Source: Candidatus Rokuibacteriota bacterium (GTDB lineage: Bacteria; Methylomirabilota; Methylomirabilia; Rokubacteriales; CSP1-6). Taken from it: DNA of 64,000 bases. The DNA lies in assembly GCA_030647435.1 (NCBI GenBank), contig JAUSJX010000065.1, positions 42,675 through 106,674 on the forward strand. The letters are read 5' to 3'. Each line of letters starts with the position of its first letter. Position 1 is the first letter of the stretch. This document shows, piece after piece, positions 39,865-47,701 of this stretch. Both the position numbers and the translations under genes were made by a program. The notes beneath the pieces are model-generated. The model did not search any database. It saw nothing but the letters and a program-made list of their open reading frames with translations, and was not told where the DNA came from.

Positions 39865-40277
39865 CGGACGTCAAGGGGATCGGTGTCGACCTGGCGCAGA
39901 TCCCGCGCTTCCGCCGCGTCGTCGAGCGCTGGAGCGATCGCTTCCTTCGGCGCGTCTTCACCGAGGCGGAGATCGCCTACTGTCGCAGGCGCCGCGACCC
40001 CATTCCCCACCTGGCAGCGCGGTTTGCGGCGAAGGAGGCGACGCTCAAGGCGCTCGGCACCGGCCTGCGCATGGGTGTCAACTGGCGCGAGCTGGAGGTC
40101 CGCCGCGAGCGCGGCCAGGCGCCGACCATGGTGCTGACGGGGCGCTCGGAGGCCATCGCGCGCGCCAAGGGCGCCTCGCGCGTGCTGCTCTCGCTTACCC
40201 ACGACGGTGACTACGCCATGGCCCAAGCCATGCTCGTGGGAGACCTGCCGGATGCCGGGGCGGGCCACAGCACCTAG
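39861..40277 (+). CDS. acpS: Holo-[acyl-carrier-protein] synthase
   Basis: A 138-residue phosphopantetheinyl transferase that converts apo-ACP to holo-ACP. The two magnesium and CoA motifs are GIGVDLAQIPRF (Asp10) and ARFAAKEATLKALGTGL (Glu near 58). Further fit: SLTHDGDYAMAQAML near the C-terminus. It starts in the glmM stop codon and its last 26 bases overlap the start of the next lipoprotein gene, so the row glmM-acpS-lipoprotein-nnrDE-tsaE is one tight operon. Confidence 0.94.
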   Translation: MTDVKGIGVDLAQIPRFRRVVERWSDRFLRRVFTEAEIAYCRRRRDPIPHLAARFAAKEATLKALGTGLRMGVNWRELEVRRERGQAPTMVLTGRSEAIARAKGASRVLLSLTHDGDYAMAQAMLVGDLPDAGAGHST

Positions 40278-41043
40278 CGTCGTACTCGGCCTCGCGCTCT
40301 GCCTGTCCGGCTGCGCGGGGCTCATCGGAGGGAAACAGCCCGTGTCCGTCGGCGATACGCCGCGCCCGACCCTGCCGGGGCAGGGCAGCTTCAACGTCCA
40401 GAAGGGCCGCCCGGGCTACGTCATCGGGGCCCCTCACGGCACCACCGACACCGCCACCGACCTGATCGGCCTCGAGCTCGCGCGCAGCACCGGCTTCGGC
40501 GCCGTGGTCGCCACGGGCGAGGGCTCGCTCGACGCCCAGGGGCGCCGCTACAACGTCAACCGCCCGACTGAGAGCGTGGCGGGCGATCCGCCGCGCTCGG
40601 AAGGGGAGACCGAGGCCGCCCGGCGCGTCTACGACAGCTACGGCCGCTCGGTCGCCGAGGCTGCCCAGGGGCCGCTGCGCTTCTACGTCGAGATCCACGG
40701 CAACGGTCACCAGGATACGGCGGGGCGCGTCGAGATCGCCACGGTCGGCCTCACCATGGAGGAGGCCTGGCGGCTCAAGACCCTCCTCGAGCTCGTGCGG
40801 GACGCCCATCTGCGCAGCCAGCCCGAAGCGCCGAAGCTCGAGATCTTCGTCGAGCCCGTGGATACACTGCGCTACAGCGCATCGGCCTCCAAATCGGGCG
40901 GCCTCCTCGGCCGCTCGGAGAGGTCTCTGCACATCGAGCTGCCGAAGTCGGCGCGCACGACCTACCGGGACGCCTACACGGCCGTGCTCGGGGACTTCCT
41001 GACTCAGTGGGCCGATCTCCCGGCCTCCACGCGAGGCAAGTAG
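40252..41043 (+). CDS. Lipoprotein with formylglutamate-amidohydrolase-like fold
   Basis: A 263-residue protein. Residues 1-17 are a lipoprotein signal ending LCLSGCAG. The mature part has YVIGAPHGTTDTATDLIGLE, FGAVVATGEGS, YNVNRPTES and FYVEIHGNGHQDTAGRVEIA, which resemble the metal-binding blocks of N-formylglutamate amidohydrolases and related zinc hydrolases (H in PHG, NR, H in EIHG). The true substrate is unlikely to be formylglutamate; a role at the cell envelope is inferred from the anchor and from co-transcription with glmM. ATG 40252 lies inside acpS; no other start gives a signal. Confidence 0.7.
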   Translation: MPGRATAPSVVLGLALCLSGCAGLIGGKQPVSVGDTPRPTLPGQGSFNVQKGRPGYVIGAPHGTTDTATDLIGLELARSTGFGAVVATGEGSLDAQGRRYNVNRPTESVAGDPPRSEGETEAARRVYDSYGRSVAEAAQGPLRFYVEIHGNGHQDTAGRVEIATVGLTMEEAWRLKTLLELVRDAHLRSQPEAPKLEIFVEPVDTLRYSASASKSGGLLGRSERSLHIELPKSARTTYRDAYTAVLGDFLTQWADLPASTRGK

Positions 41044-41045
41044 CG

Positions 41046-42599
41046 ATGTGGCCGGTCTTCACGGCCACCGAGATGCGCGCCCTGGACGCCCGCGCGATCG
41101 GGACGCTCGGCATCTCCGGCCCCCGGCTCATGGAGAATGCCGGCCGCGGCGCCGCGGCGCTGATCGCCCGCGAGTGGGCGCCGCTCAGGGGGAAGCGGGT
41201 CCTCGTCCTCTGCGGCAAGGGCAACAATGGCGGCGACGGCTTCGTGGTCGCCCGGCACCTGAAGGCCAAGGGGGCGAAGGTCCGTGTCTTTCTGCTCGGC
41301 TCGCGCGCGGAGGTGAAGGGGGACGCGGCCCACGCGCTCGCCCAATGGCGAGGGCGCGTCGAGGAGATCCGCACCGAAGCGGAGGCCGCGACGATCCCGA
41401 GCGCCCTCGACGGAACCGACCTCACCGTGGATGCGCTCCTCGGCACCGGGCTCACCGCGCCGGCCCGCGGGCTTGTCGCTCACGTCATCGGACGGCTGAA
41501 CGAGTCGGCGGCACGGGCAGGATGTGTCGTGGTCGCGCTCGACCTGCCCTCGGGGCTGGGCTCGGACGGCAGCGCTCTCCGCGGTCCCGCGGTGCGTGCC
41601 GCGCTTACGGCGACCTTCGCGGGCTACAAGCGCTCCCTCCTCCTCTATCCCGCCGCCGAGCATGCCGGCCGCGTGGTCGTCGTCCCCATCGGCATCCCCG
41701 AGGCGGAGGTCGGGCGCGGCATCACCACCTTCCTGCTCGACCCGACCTCGGTGAGCGGATTCTTCCCCAAGCGAAAGCCCGATGCCCACAAAGGCACGTA
41801 CGGCCACCTCCTGGTCGTAGCGGGATCGATCGGCAAGAGCGGCGCCGCGGCGCTGGCGGGCCGCGCGGCGCTCAGGAGCGGTGTCGGCCTCTGCACCGTG
41901 GCGACCGCGGTGTCCCAGCAGCCTATCGTCGCCGGCTTCAGCATGGAGGTCATGACCGAGGCGCTGCCGGAGACCGCGGCCCAGTCCATCTCGTTCAGGG
42001 CCAAGGACCGGGTCCTCGAGCTCGCGTCCCAGCGCGACGCCGTGGCGCTTGGGCCCGGGCTCTCCCTGGACCCCGAGAGCCAGGCCCTCGCGCGCGCGCT
42101 CGTCGCCGAGCTCGACCGGCCCATGGTAGTCGACGCGGACGCGCTGTCGGCTTTGGCGGGCCATCTCGATCTGCTCGACGAGGCGCCGGCGCCTCGCGTC
42201 CTCACGCCGCATCCGGGCGAGATGGCGCGGATGCTCGGGACCTCGATCGCCGAGGTCCAGGCCGATCGGATCGAGACCGTGCGGGAATTCTGCGCCCGCC
42301 ACCGCGTCCATCTCGTGCTCAAGGGGGCGCGCAGTGTGCTCGGTGGCCCCGACGGGCGCGTCTTCATCAACCACACGGGCAATCCCGGCATGGCCACGGG
42401 CGGCAGCGGCGACGTGCTGACGGGCATGATCGGCGCCTTCCTCGCGCGCCGCTTCGACCCGCTCGCCGCGCTCCAGGCCGGTTGCGTCCTCCACGGGCTG
42501 GCTGGGGACCTTGCCGCAGCCGATCGCGGCGAGGAAGGCCTCATCGCGTCCGACATCATCGAGGCGATTCCGGGGGCGCTCAACCCGGCCGTCCGATGA
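41046..42599 (+). CDS. nnr: Bifunctional NAD(P)HX epimerase/dehydratase
   Basis: A 517-residue two-domain repair enzyme. Residues about 1-215 are the NnrE (YjeF_N) epimerase (MENAGRGAAALIA; LCGKGNNGGDGFVVARHL; DLPSGLGSDG); residues about 230-510 the NnrD ATP/ADP-dependent dehydratase (LLVVAGSIGKSGAAALAGRA; VVDADALSALAG; LTPHPGEMARMLG; NPGMATGGSGDVLTGMIGAF). It restores NADH and NADPH damaged by hydration. ATG 41046 follows the lipoprotein stop by two bases. tsaE overlaps its stop as ATGA, a frequent pairing across bacteria. Confidence 0.95.
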   Translation: MWPVFTATEMRALDARAIGTLGISGPRLMENAGRGAAALIAREWAPLRGKRVLVLCGKGNNGGDGFVVARHLKAKGAKVRVFLLGSRAEVKGDAAHALAQWRGRVEEIRTEAEAATIPSALDGTDLTVDALLGTGLTAPARGLVAHVIGRLNESAARAGCVVVALDLPSGLGSDGSALRGPAVRAALTATFAGYKRSLLLYPAAEHAGRVVVVPIGIPEAEVGRGITTFLLDPTSVSGFFPKRKPDAHKGTYGHLLVVAGSIGKSGAAALAGRAALRSGVGLCTVATAVSQQPIVAGFSMEVMTEALPETAAQSISFRAKDRVLELASQRDAVALGPGLSLDPESQALARALVAELDRPMVVDADALSALAGHLDLLDEAPAPRVLTPHPGEMARMLGTSIAEVQADRIETVREFCARHRVHLVLKGARSVLGGPDGRVFINHTGNPGMATGGSGDVLTGMIGAFLARRFDPLAALQAGCVLHGLAGDLAAADRGEEGLIASDIIEAIPGALNPAVR

Positions 42600-43030
42600 A
42601 GGTCGTCTCACGAAGCGCCCAGGAGACGCAGGCCCTTGGTGCCCGGCTTGGGCGGAGGCTCGGCAGGGGCGACGTCGTAGGCTGCATCGGCCCGCTCGGG
42701 GCGGGGAAGACCTGCTTCCTCCAGGGCCTCGCGCGCGGCCTGGGCGTCATGACGGATGTCACGAGCCCGACCTTCGTCCTGGTCAACCAGTACCGGGGCA
42801 GGCTGACGCTCTATCACGTTGACGCGTACCGCACCGGAAGCCTGACCGAGCTCGTGGACTTGGGCCTCGAGGAGATGCTCCACGGGGAGGGCGTCACGGT
42901 CGTCGAGTGGGCCGACAAGCTCTTGCCTCTCCTGCCGCCCCGTACCGTCACCGTGACGATCGCGGGATTGGGCGACGAGCCCCGCCAGATCGAGCTCGTC
43001 GGGCCCGCGGAGGTCCTGGCGGGCGTCTGA
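42596..43030 (+). CDS. tsaE: tRNA threonylcarbamoyladenosine ATPase TsaE
   Basis: A 144-residue P-loop protein required with TsaB and TsaD for the t6A modification of ANN-decoding tRNAs. Walker A GPLGAGKT at residues 32-39, switch region DVTSPTFVLVNQYRGRLTLY near 55, HVDAYRT near 75, and VTVVEWADKLLPLLPP near 100 are all family hallmarks. It starts in the nnr stop codon. It ends the operon; radC has its own promoter-like elements. Confidence 0.94.
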   Translation: MKVVSRSAQETQALGARLGRRLGRGDVVGCIGPLGAGKTCFLQGLARGLGVMTDVTSPTFVLVNQYRGRLTLYHVDAYRTGSLTELVDLGLEEMLHGEGVTVVEWADKLLPLLPPRTVTVTIAGLGDEPRQIELVGPAEVLAGV

Positions 43031-43041
43031 GAGAGTGGACA

Positions 43042-43071
43042 TTGTTCCCGCGACGAGCTCCATGCTACGAG
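43042..43071 (+). promoter_or_regulatory. Candidate promoter of radC, leaderless
   Basis: TTGTTC (43042-43047), an 18-bp spacer and TACGAG (43066-43071, preceded by TGC) end six bases before ATG 43078. Match quality is moderate. Confidence 0.35.
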
Positions 43072-43077
43072 AACGGC

Positions 43078-43764
43078 ATGGCGCGTGAGCTTCGGATCTC
43101 GGAGTGGCCGGCCGAGGAGCGGCCCAGGGAGCGCTTGTATCACAAAGGCGCGGCGGCCTTGTCCGACGCCGAGCTCCTGGCGATACAGCTCGGCACGGGC
43201 ATCCGGGGGATGAGCGCCCTCGACGTGGGGCACGGGCTCCTGACGCAGTTCGGCACGCTCCAGGAGCTGGCGGGGCGCGAAGTGGCCGAGGTGGCAGGCG
43301 TGCGAGGTGTGGGGCGGGCCAAGGCTGTCCGGCTGGCGGCCGCCTTCGAGATCACGCGGCGGCTTCGATCGCGCAACGGCCACGCGCGCCCGGTGCTGTC
43401 CAGCCCCGAGCAGGTCTTCGCGCGCTACGGGCCGCTGATGGAAGACCTCAAGAAGGAGGTCTTCAGGCTGGCCCTCCTCGACGCCCAGAACGGCCTGCTC
43501 AAGGACGTGGTCGTCTCCGAGGGGACCCTGTCGGCCAGCCTCGTCCACCCGCGGGAGGTCTTCAAGCCTGCCATCCTCGAATCCGCAGCCTCCATCATCC
43601 TGCTCCACAACCACCCGAGCGGAGACCCCACGCCGAGCCGCGAGGACCTGAGACTCACCCGCCAGCTGGTGGAGTGTTCAAAGCTCCTCGACCTGCGCAT
43701 CCACGACCACGTTATTATCGGTCGGGAGCGGTTCATCAGCCTGGCCCAACGGGGAGCGCTATGA
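43078..43764 (+). CDS. radC: RadC-family MPN-domain protein
   Basis: A 228-residue protein with an N-terminal helix-hairpin-helix part (ELAGREVAEVAGVRGVGRAK, residues about 60-82) and a C-terminal JAB/MPN metal domain whose zinc motif reads HNHPSGDPTPSREDLRLT near residues 177-194, with the catalytic Glu in VVVSEGTLS. Despite the name it is not a proven DNA-repair enzyme; its substrate is unknown. The N-terminal WPAEERPRERLYHKGAAALS is standard. It overlaps the VOC gene by ATGA. Confidence 0.94.
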   Translation: MARELRISEWPAEERPRERLYHKGAAALSDAELLAIQLGTGIRGMSALDVGHGLLTQFGTLQELAGREVAEVAGVRGVGRAKAVRLAAAFEITRRLRSRNGHARPVLSSPEQVFARYGPLMEDLKKEVFRLALLDAQNGLLKDVVVSEGTLSASLVHPREVFKPAILESAASIILLHNHPSGDPTPSREDLRLTRQLVECSKLLDLRIHDHVIIGRERFISLAQRGAL

Positions 43765-44204
43765 AAATCCAGGGAGTCGGGCACGTGGTGCTGAAGGTGA
43801 GGGACCTCGAGCGCTCGAAGGCTTTTTACGAGGGCGTGCTGGGGCTCAAGGAGGTCGCGCGCTTTCCGGGGCGGATGGTTTTCTTCTCGGCGGGCAGCAA
43901 CCACCATGACCTGGCGGTCATGGCCGTGGGTGCCGATGCCCCCTCGCCACCTGACCACGCGGTGGGGCTGGCCCACGTCGCCCTCAAGATCGGAGACTCC
44001 CTGGACCTGCTGCGCGAGGCGAAAGCCCAACTCGACGCCCACCACGTGCCGATTCGGGGCACACGGGACCATCGGGTGAGCCAATCGATTTACTGCGAGG
44101 ATCCCGATGGCAATACCGTCGAGCTCTTCGTGGACGGTGATCCGGCCATCTGGGCCGAGGATCCCTCGACCGTGGCCACCGTCAAGCCGCTGACCTTGGA
44201 CTAG
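43761..44204 (+). CDS. VOC-family (glyoxalase-like) protein
   Basis: A 147-residue vicinal-oxygen-chelate protein with the paired beta-alpha-beta3 modules: GVGHVVLKVRDLERSKAFYE, then HVALKIGDSLDLLREAKAQL and YCEDPDGNTVELFVDGD. Putative metal ligands are the His near residue 8, the His in LAHVAL and the Glu in VELF. These enzymes include glyoxalases, ring-cleaving dioxygenases and epimerases; the substrate cannot be named. It is translationally coupled to radC (ATGA). Confidence 0.85.
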   Translation: MKIQGVGHVVLKVRDLERSKAFYEGVLGLKEVARFPGRMVFFSAGSNHHDLAVMAVGADAPSPPDHAVGLAHVALKIGDSLDLLREAKAQLDAHHVPIRGTRDHRVSQSIYCEDPDGNTVELFVDGDPAIWAEDPSTVATVKPLTLD

Positions 44205-44241
44205 CCTCTTCCCGCGCGGCTGAGGCGCGCGGCGGCCGAGG

Positions 44242-44346
44242 TTACTTCTGCCGCCGGAGTGTGACCTTCGCGCCGCTCATGCCCGCAATGGCGCCGCTCA
44301 TCTCGTCGCCATTCACGGTGAGAGAGTCCGTCGCGCCGGCCGGCAC
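44242..44346 (-). CDS. Possible 34-residue ORF or 3' remnant
   Basis: GTG 44346, with GGAG a few bases before it, opens a frame reading VPAGATDSLTVNGDEMSGAI and then AGMSGAKVTLRRQK. It resembles the C-terminal beta strands of a larger secreted protein rather than a complete gene, so it may be the tail left after a deletion. It lies just after the stop of the gene at 44356-44598. Confidence 0.3.
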   Translation of the reverse strand: MPAGATDSLTVNGDEMSGAIAGMSGAKVTLRRQK

Positions 44347-44355
44347 GGAGGTCTC

Positions 44356-44598
44356 CTAGCCCTTGGCCAGCTTTTCGACTTCCTTCTTGGAGAGGCCCTG
44401 GATGCGCGTCAGGAGACCCTTTACCTTCCGCTCCGAGGTGTGATCGGCCAGGATCAGCTTCTTCGACTTCGTACCGTTGGCGATGTAGGCGACCCAGTCA
44501 TCCAGGCTCGGCGTCCCCCTCCACACCACTGTCAGCCCGCTGAGCCGCATCCGCTTCCTGCCTTCGACCTTCGCCAGTGGCTTCCGGCTGGCCTCCAT
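44356..44598 (-). CDS. Small basic hypothetical protein
   Basis: An 80-residue protein rich in Lys and Arg (MEASRKPLAKVEGRKRMRLS; KGLLTRIQGLSKKEVEKLAK). I do not recognise a family. The middle TVVWRGTPSLDDWVAYIANG looks like a small folded core. No signal or membrane helix is seen, so it is probably cytosolic and may bind nucleic acid, a guess from composition. ATG 44598 is chosen; AGGGG lies about ten bases upstream on the minus strand. An in-frame GTG at 44604 is the alternative. Confidence 0.6.
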   Translation of the reverse strand: MEASRKPLAKVEGRKRMRLSGLTVVWRGTPSLDDWVAYIANGTKSKKLILADHTSERKVKGLLTRIQGLSKKEVEKLAKG

Positions 44599-44891
44599 AC
44601 TCACCGTCCCCTCAGCTGCGTGTTCACGTCCTGTTTTCTACCTCGTAAATGCCGCGCAGATGTCCACCTTAGGTACGCGCACAAACCATGTCAAGGCTTC
44701 GTTTCGCCGCGCCAGATGCGGGTTTTCTCGCTCTTCGAGCGTGGGACACGCGTGAATGCTGTGTGTCTTTCCACCTATCGAAGCGGTGGACGGTCGGAGC
44801 GTCATATATTCGATACGTGACCGCAGAACCGCATCGGACCGTGCATTTTTTCATGGTGTGGATGTCTGTGGATAAGTGGATAAGGTGTGGG
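44599..44891. other. Non-coding stretch, lower in GC, with hairpin and DnaA-box-like sites
   Basis: This is the most AT-rich part of the window. It contains a small hairpin CGCTC-TTC-GAGCG near 44739-44751, AT-rich runs (TCATATATTCGATAC near 44801-44815; CATTTTTTCATG near 44844-44855) and the DnaA-box-like cluster listed next. No protein-coding frame is convincing. It lies between the pyrD 3' end and the start of the small basic protein gene. Confidence 0.5.
44857..44883 (-). promoter_or_regulatory. Cluster of DnaA-box-like sites
   Basis: TGTGGATAA at 44867-44875 is the exact complement of the consensus box TTATCCACA. AGTGGATAA follows at 44875-44883 (one mismatch) and TGTGGATGT precedes at 44857-44865 (two mismatches), all in the same orientation. 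It may bind DnaA for gene control or replication; no dnaA, dnaN or gidA gene is nearby. Confidence 0.45.
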
Positions 44892-45881
44892 TTACCGAAG
44901 GGCCTTGACAAGCGCATTGAGGATTCTTCGCGCCAGGAGCGGGCCGCGCGTGATGAATCCGGTGAAGTAGCCGCACGCCGTCGCGCCGGCCTGGAGCGTC
45001 TGGAGGGCCTTGTCGGGCGCGTCGATGCCGCCGGTGGCGATGATCTCGATGCCGTCGCCGAATTTCTCACGCAGGCGTCGCACGTTTTCGAGCGTGTGTG
45101 TGAAGAGCGCGGGCCCCGAGAGTCCTCCGGCCTTCTGCGAGAGGCGCGGCTCCTCCACGCGGTGCGCATTGCCGCAGTTGACGATGGTGATGCCCGCGTC
45201 ACGTGCGGAGGGGATCGTCGTCTCTTCATTGATCTGGCGAAAATCCGGCGACACTTTGACGATGACCGGCTTGTCCGTCGCCTTTCGGACCGCGCGAAAT
45301 ACTTTCGCCAGCTCCTGGGGCCGCTCGGACCAACCGTACACGAGCTTGGTATTGGGCGAGGAGATGTTGATCTCGACGAGATCGCCGAAGGGTGCCAAGC
45401 CCTCGACCACTGCGACGTAGTCCTCCGCCGACTCGCCAGCCGCGGCGACGATGAGCGGGACGCGGTGGGGAAGTGACGCCAGCGCGATGCGATAGGCCTC
45501 GAGGCCGGGATTGTGAAAGCCGTTGCAGTTGACGAGCCCGGGCCCCTCCGGCGTGGTGACGCGCACGAGGTTCGGCTGCGGATGCCCCGGGCGCGGCTTC
45601 GGTGTGATGCTCTTGGCGGTGACGGCGCCGAACCCGAGCCCCATCGCCCGTCTGAGAATGGTCGTGTCGTAGTACATGGAGGACAAGATCAGCGGGTTCG
45701 GCAGCCTCACGCCGCCCAGCGTGATCGCAAGGCGAGGATCCTCGTTGCGGAACACCGGCAGCATGTCGAGCGGGACGAGTCGCAGCGCCCACTGGCCGAG
45801 CGGCACGGCGATCCGCTCCGGAAGCCGCGAGAGCAGGCCGCCGTAGAGCAGGCGGTAGAGGAGATCGGCGGTGCGCTCCAT
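44892..45881 (-). CDS. pyrD: Dihydroorotate dehydrogenase
   Basis: A 329-residue FMN-dependent enzyme of pyrimidine synthesis. Visible: a short N-terminal helical part (LLYRLLYGGLLSRLPERIAV) as in membrane-associated class 2 enzymes, NPLILSSMYYDTTILRRAMG, VTAKSITPKPRPGHPQPNLV, NCNGFHNPGLEAYR, VEINISSPNTKLVYGW and a phosphate-binding GIEIIATGGIDAPDKALQTL. The mix of N-terminal helices with SITP and GHPQPN is not a perfect class 1 or class 2 match, so electron acceptor is uncertain. ATG 45881 is used; the frame upstream reads through the divergent promoter and the next gene. Confidence 0.85.
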   Translation of the reverse strand: MERTADLLYRLLYGGLLSRLPERIAVPLGQWALRLVPLDMLPVFRNEDPRLAITLGGVRLPNPLILSSMYYDTTILRRAMGLGFGAVTAKSITPKPRPGHPQPNLVRVTTPEGPGLVNCNGFHNPGLEAYRIALASLPHRVPLIVAAAGESAEDYVAVVEGLAPFGDLVEINISSPNTKLVYGWSERPQELAKVFRAVRKATDKPVIVKVSPDFRQINEETTIPSARDAGITIVNCGNAHRVEEPRLSQKAGGLSGPALFTHTLENVRRLREKFGDGIEIIATGGIDAPDKALQTLQAGATACGYFTGFITRGPLLARRILNALVKALR

Positions 45882-45900
45882 GGTCGTCCCGCCCACATGG

Positions 45901-45906
45901 TATCCT
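45901..45906 (+). promoter_or_regulatory. -10-like hexamer of the BtuF-like gene, near-leaderless
   Basis: TATCCT lies eight bases before ATG 45915 (five before the alternative GTG 45912). The region is shared with the divergent pyrD gene, whose strand shows TAGGAT in the same place. Confidence 0.4.
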
Positions 45907-45914
45907 AGCGCGTG

Positions 45915-46724
45915 ATGGAGTTCCACGACGCAACGGGAGCTGCCGTTGTCCTGCCGGCGTCGCCCCGACGCATCGTCTCCCTCATTCCGAGCGTCACGGA
46001 AATTCTCTTCGCCCTCGGCGCCGGCCCCTCGGTGGCGGGCTGCACGGTGTACTGCACCGAGCCTCCGGAGGGTGTCGCGACCAAGACGCGCGTGGGCGGC
46101 CAGAAGAACCCGAAGCTGGACGTGATCCGCGAGCTGGGCGCCGACCTGGTGGTCGCCAACGTCGAAGAGAACGTCCGCGAGCACGTCGAGACCCTGCGCG
46201 GTTGGGGCATCCCGGTCTACGTCACGTATCCCCGGACCGTCGCCGCGGGCATTCGGCTCGTGAGCGATCTCGGCGCGGTGGTGGGGCTGCCGGAGCGGGG
46301 GGGAGAGATGGCCGCGGACCTCGAGGCCGCGCTGGATGACGTGCGCAGCGCCTGCGCGGGAAAGCCCGCACGCCGCGTGTTCTACCCGATCTGGCGCGGG
46401 CCCTGGATGACCATCAACCGCGACACGTACGCCCACGACATGCTCGCGCTGTGCGGAGGCGACAACGTCTTCGGCCAGTCAGCGACGCGCTACCCGGAGG
46501 TGACGCTGGAGGATGTCGCCCGCACGGCGCCGGAGATTATCCTGCTGCCCGACGAGCCGTACCGGTTCCGCCAGGTCCACCTCGCGGATTTCGACGCGTA
46601 TCCCGACATCCCCGCGGTGCGAGACCGCCGCGTCCACCTGGTTGACGGCAAGCTCGCCACCTGGTACGGCCCCCGCATCGCCGAGGCGTTCCGCGTCCTG
46701 CCACGTCTCATCGCCCGCGAGTAA
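45915..46724 (+). CDS. BtuF-like helical-backbone binding protein without signal peptide
   Basis: A 269-residue protein that begins directly with the mature-type sequence of class III binding proteins: MEFHDATGAAVVLPASPRRI followed by VSLIPSVTEILFALGAG. It has the two-lobe pattern (RELGADLVVANVEENVREHV; DMLALCGGDNVFGQSATRYP; EIILLPDEPYRF). The first BtuF in the window (23837) has the same block after a signal peptide; here nothing precedes it, so the protein should stay in the cytosol. No transporter gene is adjacent. It could be a cytosolic cobalamin or metal carrier; this is inference. Confidence 0.8.
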   Translation: MEFHDATGAAVVLPASPRRIVSLIPSVTEILFALGAGPSVAGCTVYCTEPPEGVATKTRVGGQKNPKLDVIRELGADLVVANVEENVREHVETLRGWGIPVYVTYPRTVAAGIRLVSDLGAVVGLPERGGEMAADLEAALDDVRSACAGKPARRVFYPIWRGPWMTINRDTYAHDMLALCGGDNVFGQSATRYPEVTLEDVARTAPEIILLPDEPYRFRQVHLADFDAYPDIPAVRDRRVHLVDGKLATWYGPRIAEAFRVLPRLIARE

Positions 46725-46759
46725 ACGCGGGTACGGTGTCCGCGCCCGGTGTCGCCGCG

Positions 46760-47221
46760 CTACTCGACTTCGAGGATCATCTCGATCTCGACGGGGATGC
46801 CCATGGGCAGCTCGGCCATGCCGACCGCCGAGCGGGCGTGGCGGCCGTTCTCGCCGAATACCTCGACCATCAGGTCCGAGAAGCCGTTGATCACCTTGGG
46901 CTGGTCGCCGAAGCCCTCGGCGGAGTTGACCATGCCCAGCACCTTGACGACCCGTTTGACCTTGTCGAGGCTGCCCAGGAGTGTCCTGGCCGAGCCCAGC
47001 AGGTTGATGCCCACCTCCCGCGCGACCTTGTAGCCGTCCTCGAGCGAGAGGTCGCGCCCGACCTTGCCGCGCACCGTCGGCACGCCGTCCACCCGAATGG
47101 GCCCGTGGCCCGACAGGAAGAGGAGGTTGCCGACGCGCACACCCGGGACGTAGTTACCCAAGGCCTTGGCCGGCTGGGGCAGGGCGAGGCCGAGCTCCTT
47201 GATCCTGGCTTCCGCGCTCAT
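46760..47221 (-). CDS. RidA/YjgF-family protein
   Basis: A 153-residue protein of the Rid family, in which RidA proper hydrolyses reactive enamines and imines from PLP enzymes. Visible: LGLALPQPAKALGNYVPGVR, GNLLFLSGHGPIRVDG, AREVGINLLGSARTLLGSLD and VKVLGMVNSAEGFGDQPKVI. The Arg that binds the carboxylate in RidA is not evident in the C-terminal block (GMAELPMGIPVEIEMILEVE), which suggests a YjgH-type or other Rid subfamily with another role. It is a single-gene unit, convergent with the BtuF-like gene. Confidence 0.85.
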   Translation of the reverse strand: MSAEARIKELGLALPQPAKALGNYVPGVRVGNLLFLSGHGPIRVDGVPTVRGKVGRDLSLEDGYKVAREVGINLLGSARTLLGSLDKVKRVVKVLGMVNSAEGFGDQPKVINGFSDLMVEVFGENGRHARSAVGMAELPMGIPVEIEMILEVE

Positions 47222-47289
47222 GAGGGATCCTCGCTGGTGACGGTGGTAGGTAGCGTGAAGCGGAAGAGTGGCTGCTGGGGGCCGAGCGG

Positions 47290-47616
47290 TCAGGACGGCA
47301 GCGGCACAGGCCGTGGAGCGGTCTCGGAGTACACGTCGTCGTCCCCGTCCACGCTGATGAAGAAGAAGGCCGAGCCGTCTCGGTCCGAGCGCCAGACGAT
47401 GGCATTGACGTCGAGGGTGCGACCGTTCGGGGGGCGGATGCGGAGCTTGGCCTGGCTACCGATCTCGAGGGGGGCCTCCACCAGCCCGACCTTGGTGCCC
47501 ATGGGGCTCAGGTTCACGGTCTGGATGTTGAAGTGGCGGTCTCCGACCTCGAGGACTACCGGCCAAGCTACCTTGGCCCTGGGGTATCGCCTGAGATCGG
47601 CCCTGCGTTCGTTCAT
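47290..47616 (-). CDS. PilZ-domain protein
   Basis: A 108-residue single-domain protein. The c-di-GMP motif is RRADLRRYPRAKVA at the N-terminus (RxxxR) followed by VNLSPMGTKVGL (the D/NxSxxG). This suggests c-di-GMP binding; partner unknown. ATG 47616 has GAGGGGG upstream on the minus strand; a TTG at 47622 is in frame but poor. PilZ proteins often tie c-di-GMP to motility or pili; the minor pilin operon lies 30 kb away, so no direct link is claimed. Confidence 0.85.
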   Translation of the reverse strand: MNERRADLRRYPRAKVAWPVVLEVGDRHFNIQTVNLSPMGTKVGLVEAPLEIGSQAKLRIRPPNGRTLDVNAIVWRSDRDGSAFFFISVDGDDDVYSETAPRPVPLPS

Positions 47617-47701
47617 GCCCAACCCCCTCTATTAGTTGGTAATTCTCTCACCGGAGCGGGGGCCCTGGCAAGCCTCTTTCGGCCCCGGCCGGGCCGGGGA
47701 C

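Noticed and set aside
44599..44891. tRNA or other structured RNA gene in the AT-richer gap
   Set aside because: No TpsiC-like GGTTCGA-type block or cloverleaf pairing could be found; only a small hairpin is seen.
46760..47221. RidA called as a ribonuclease
   Set aside because: The old L-PSP endoribonuclease name is not supported by visible residues; family membership only is reported.
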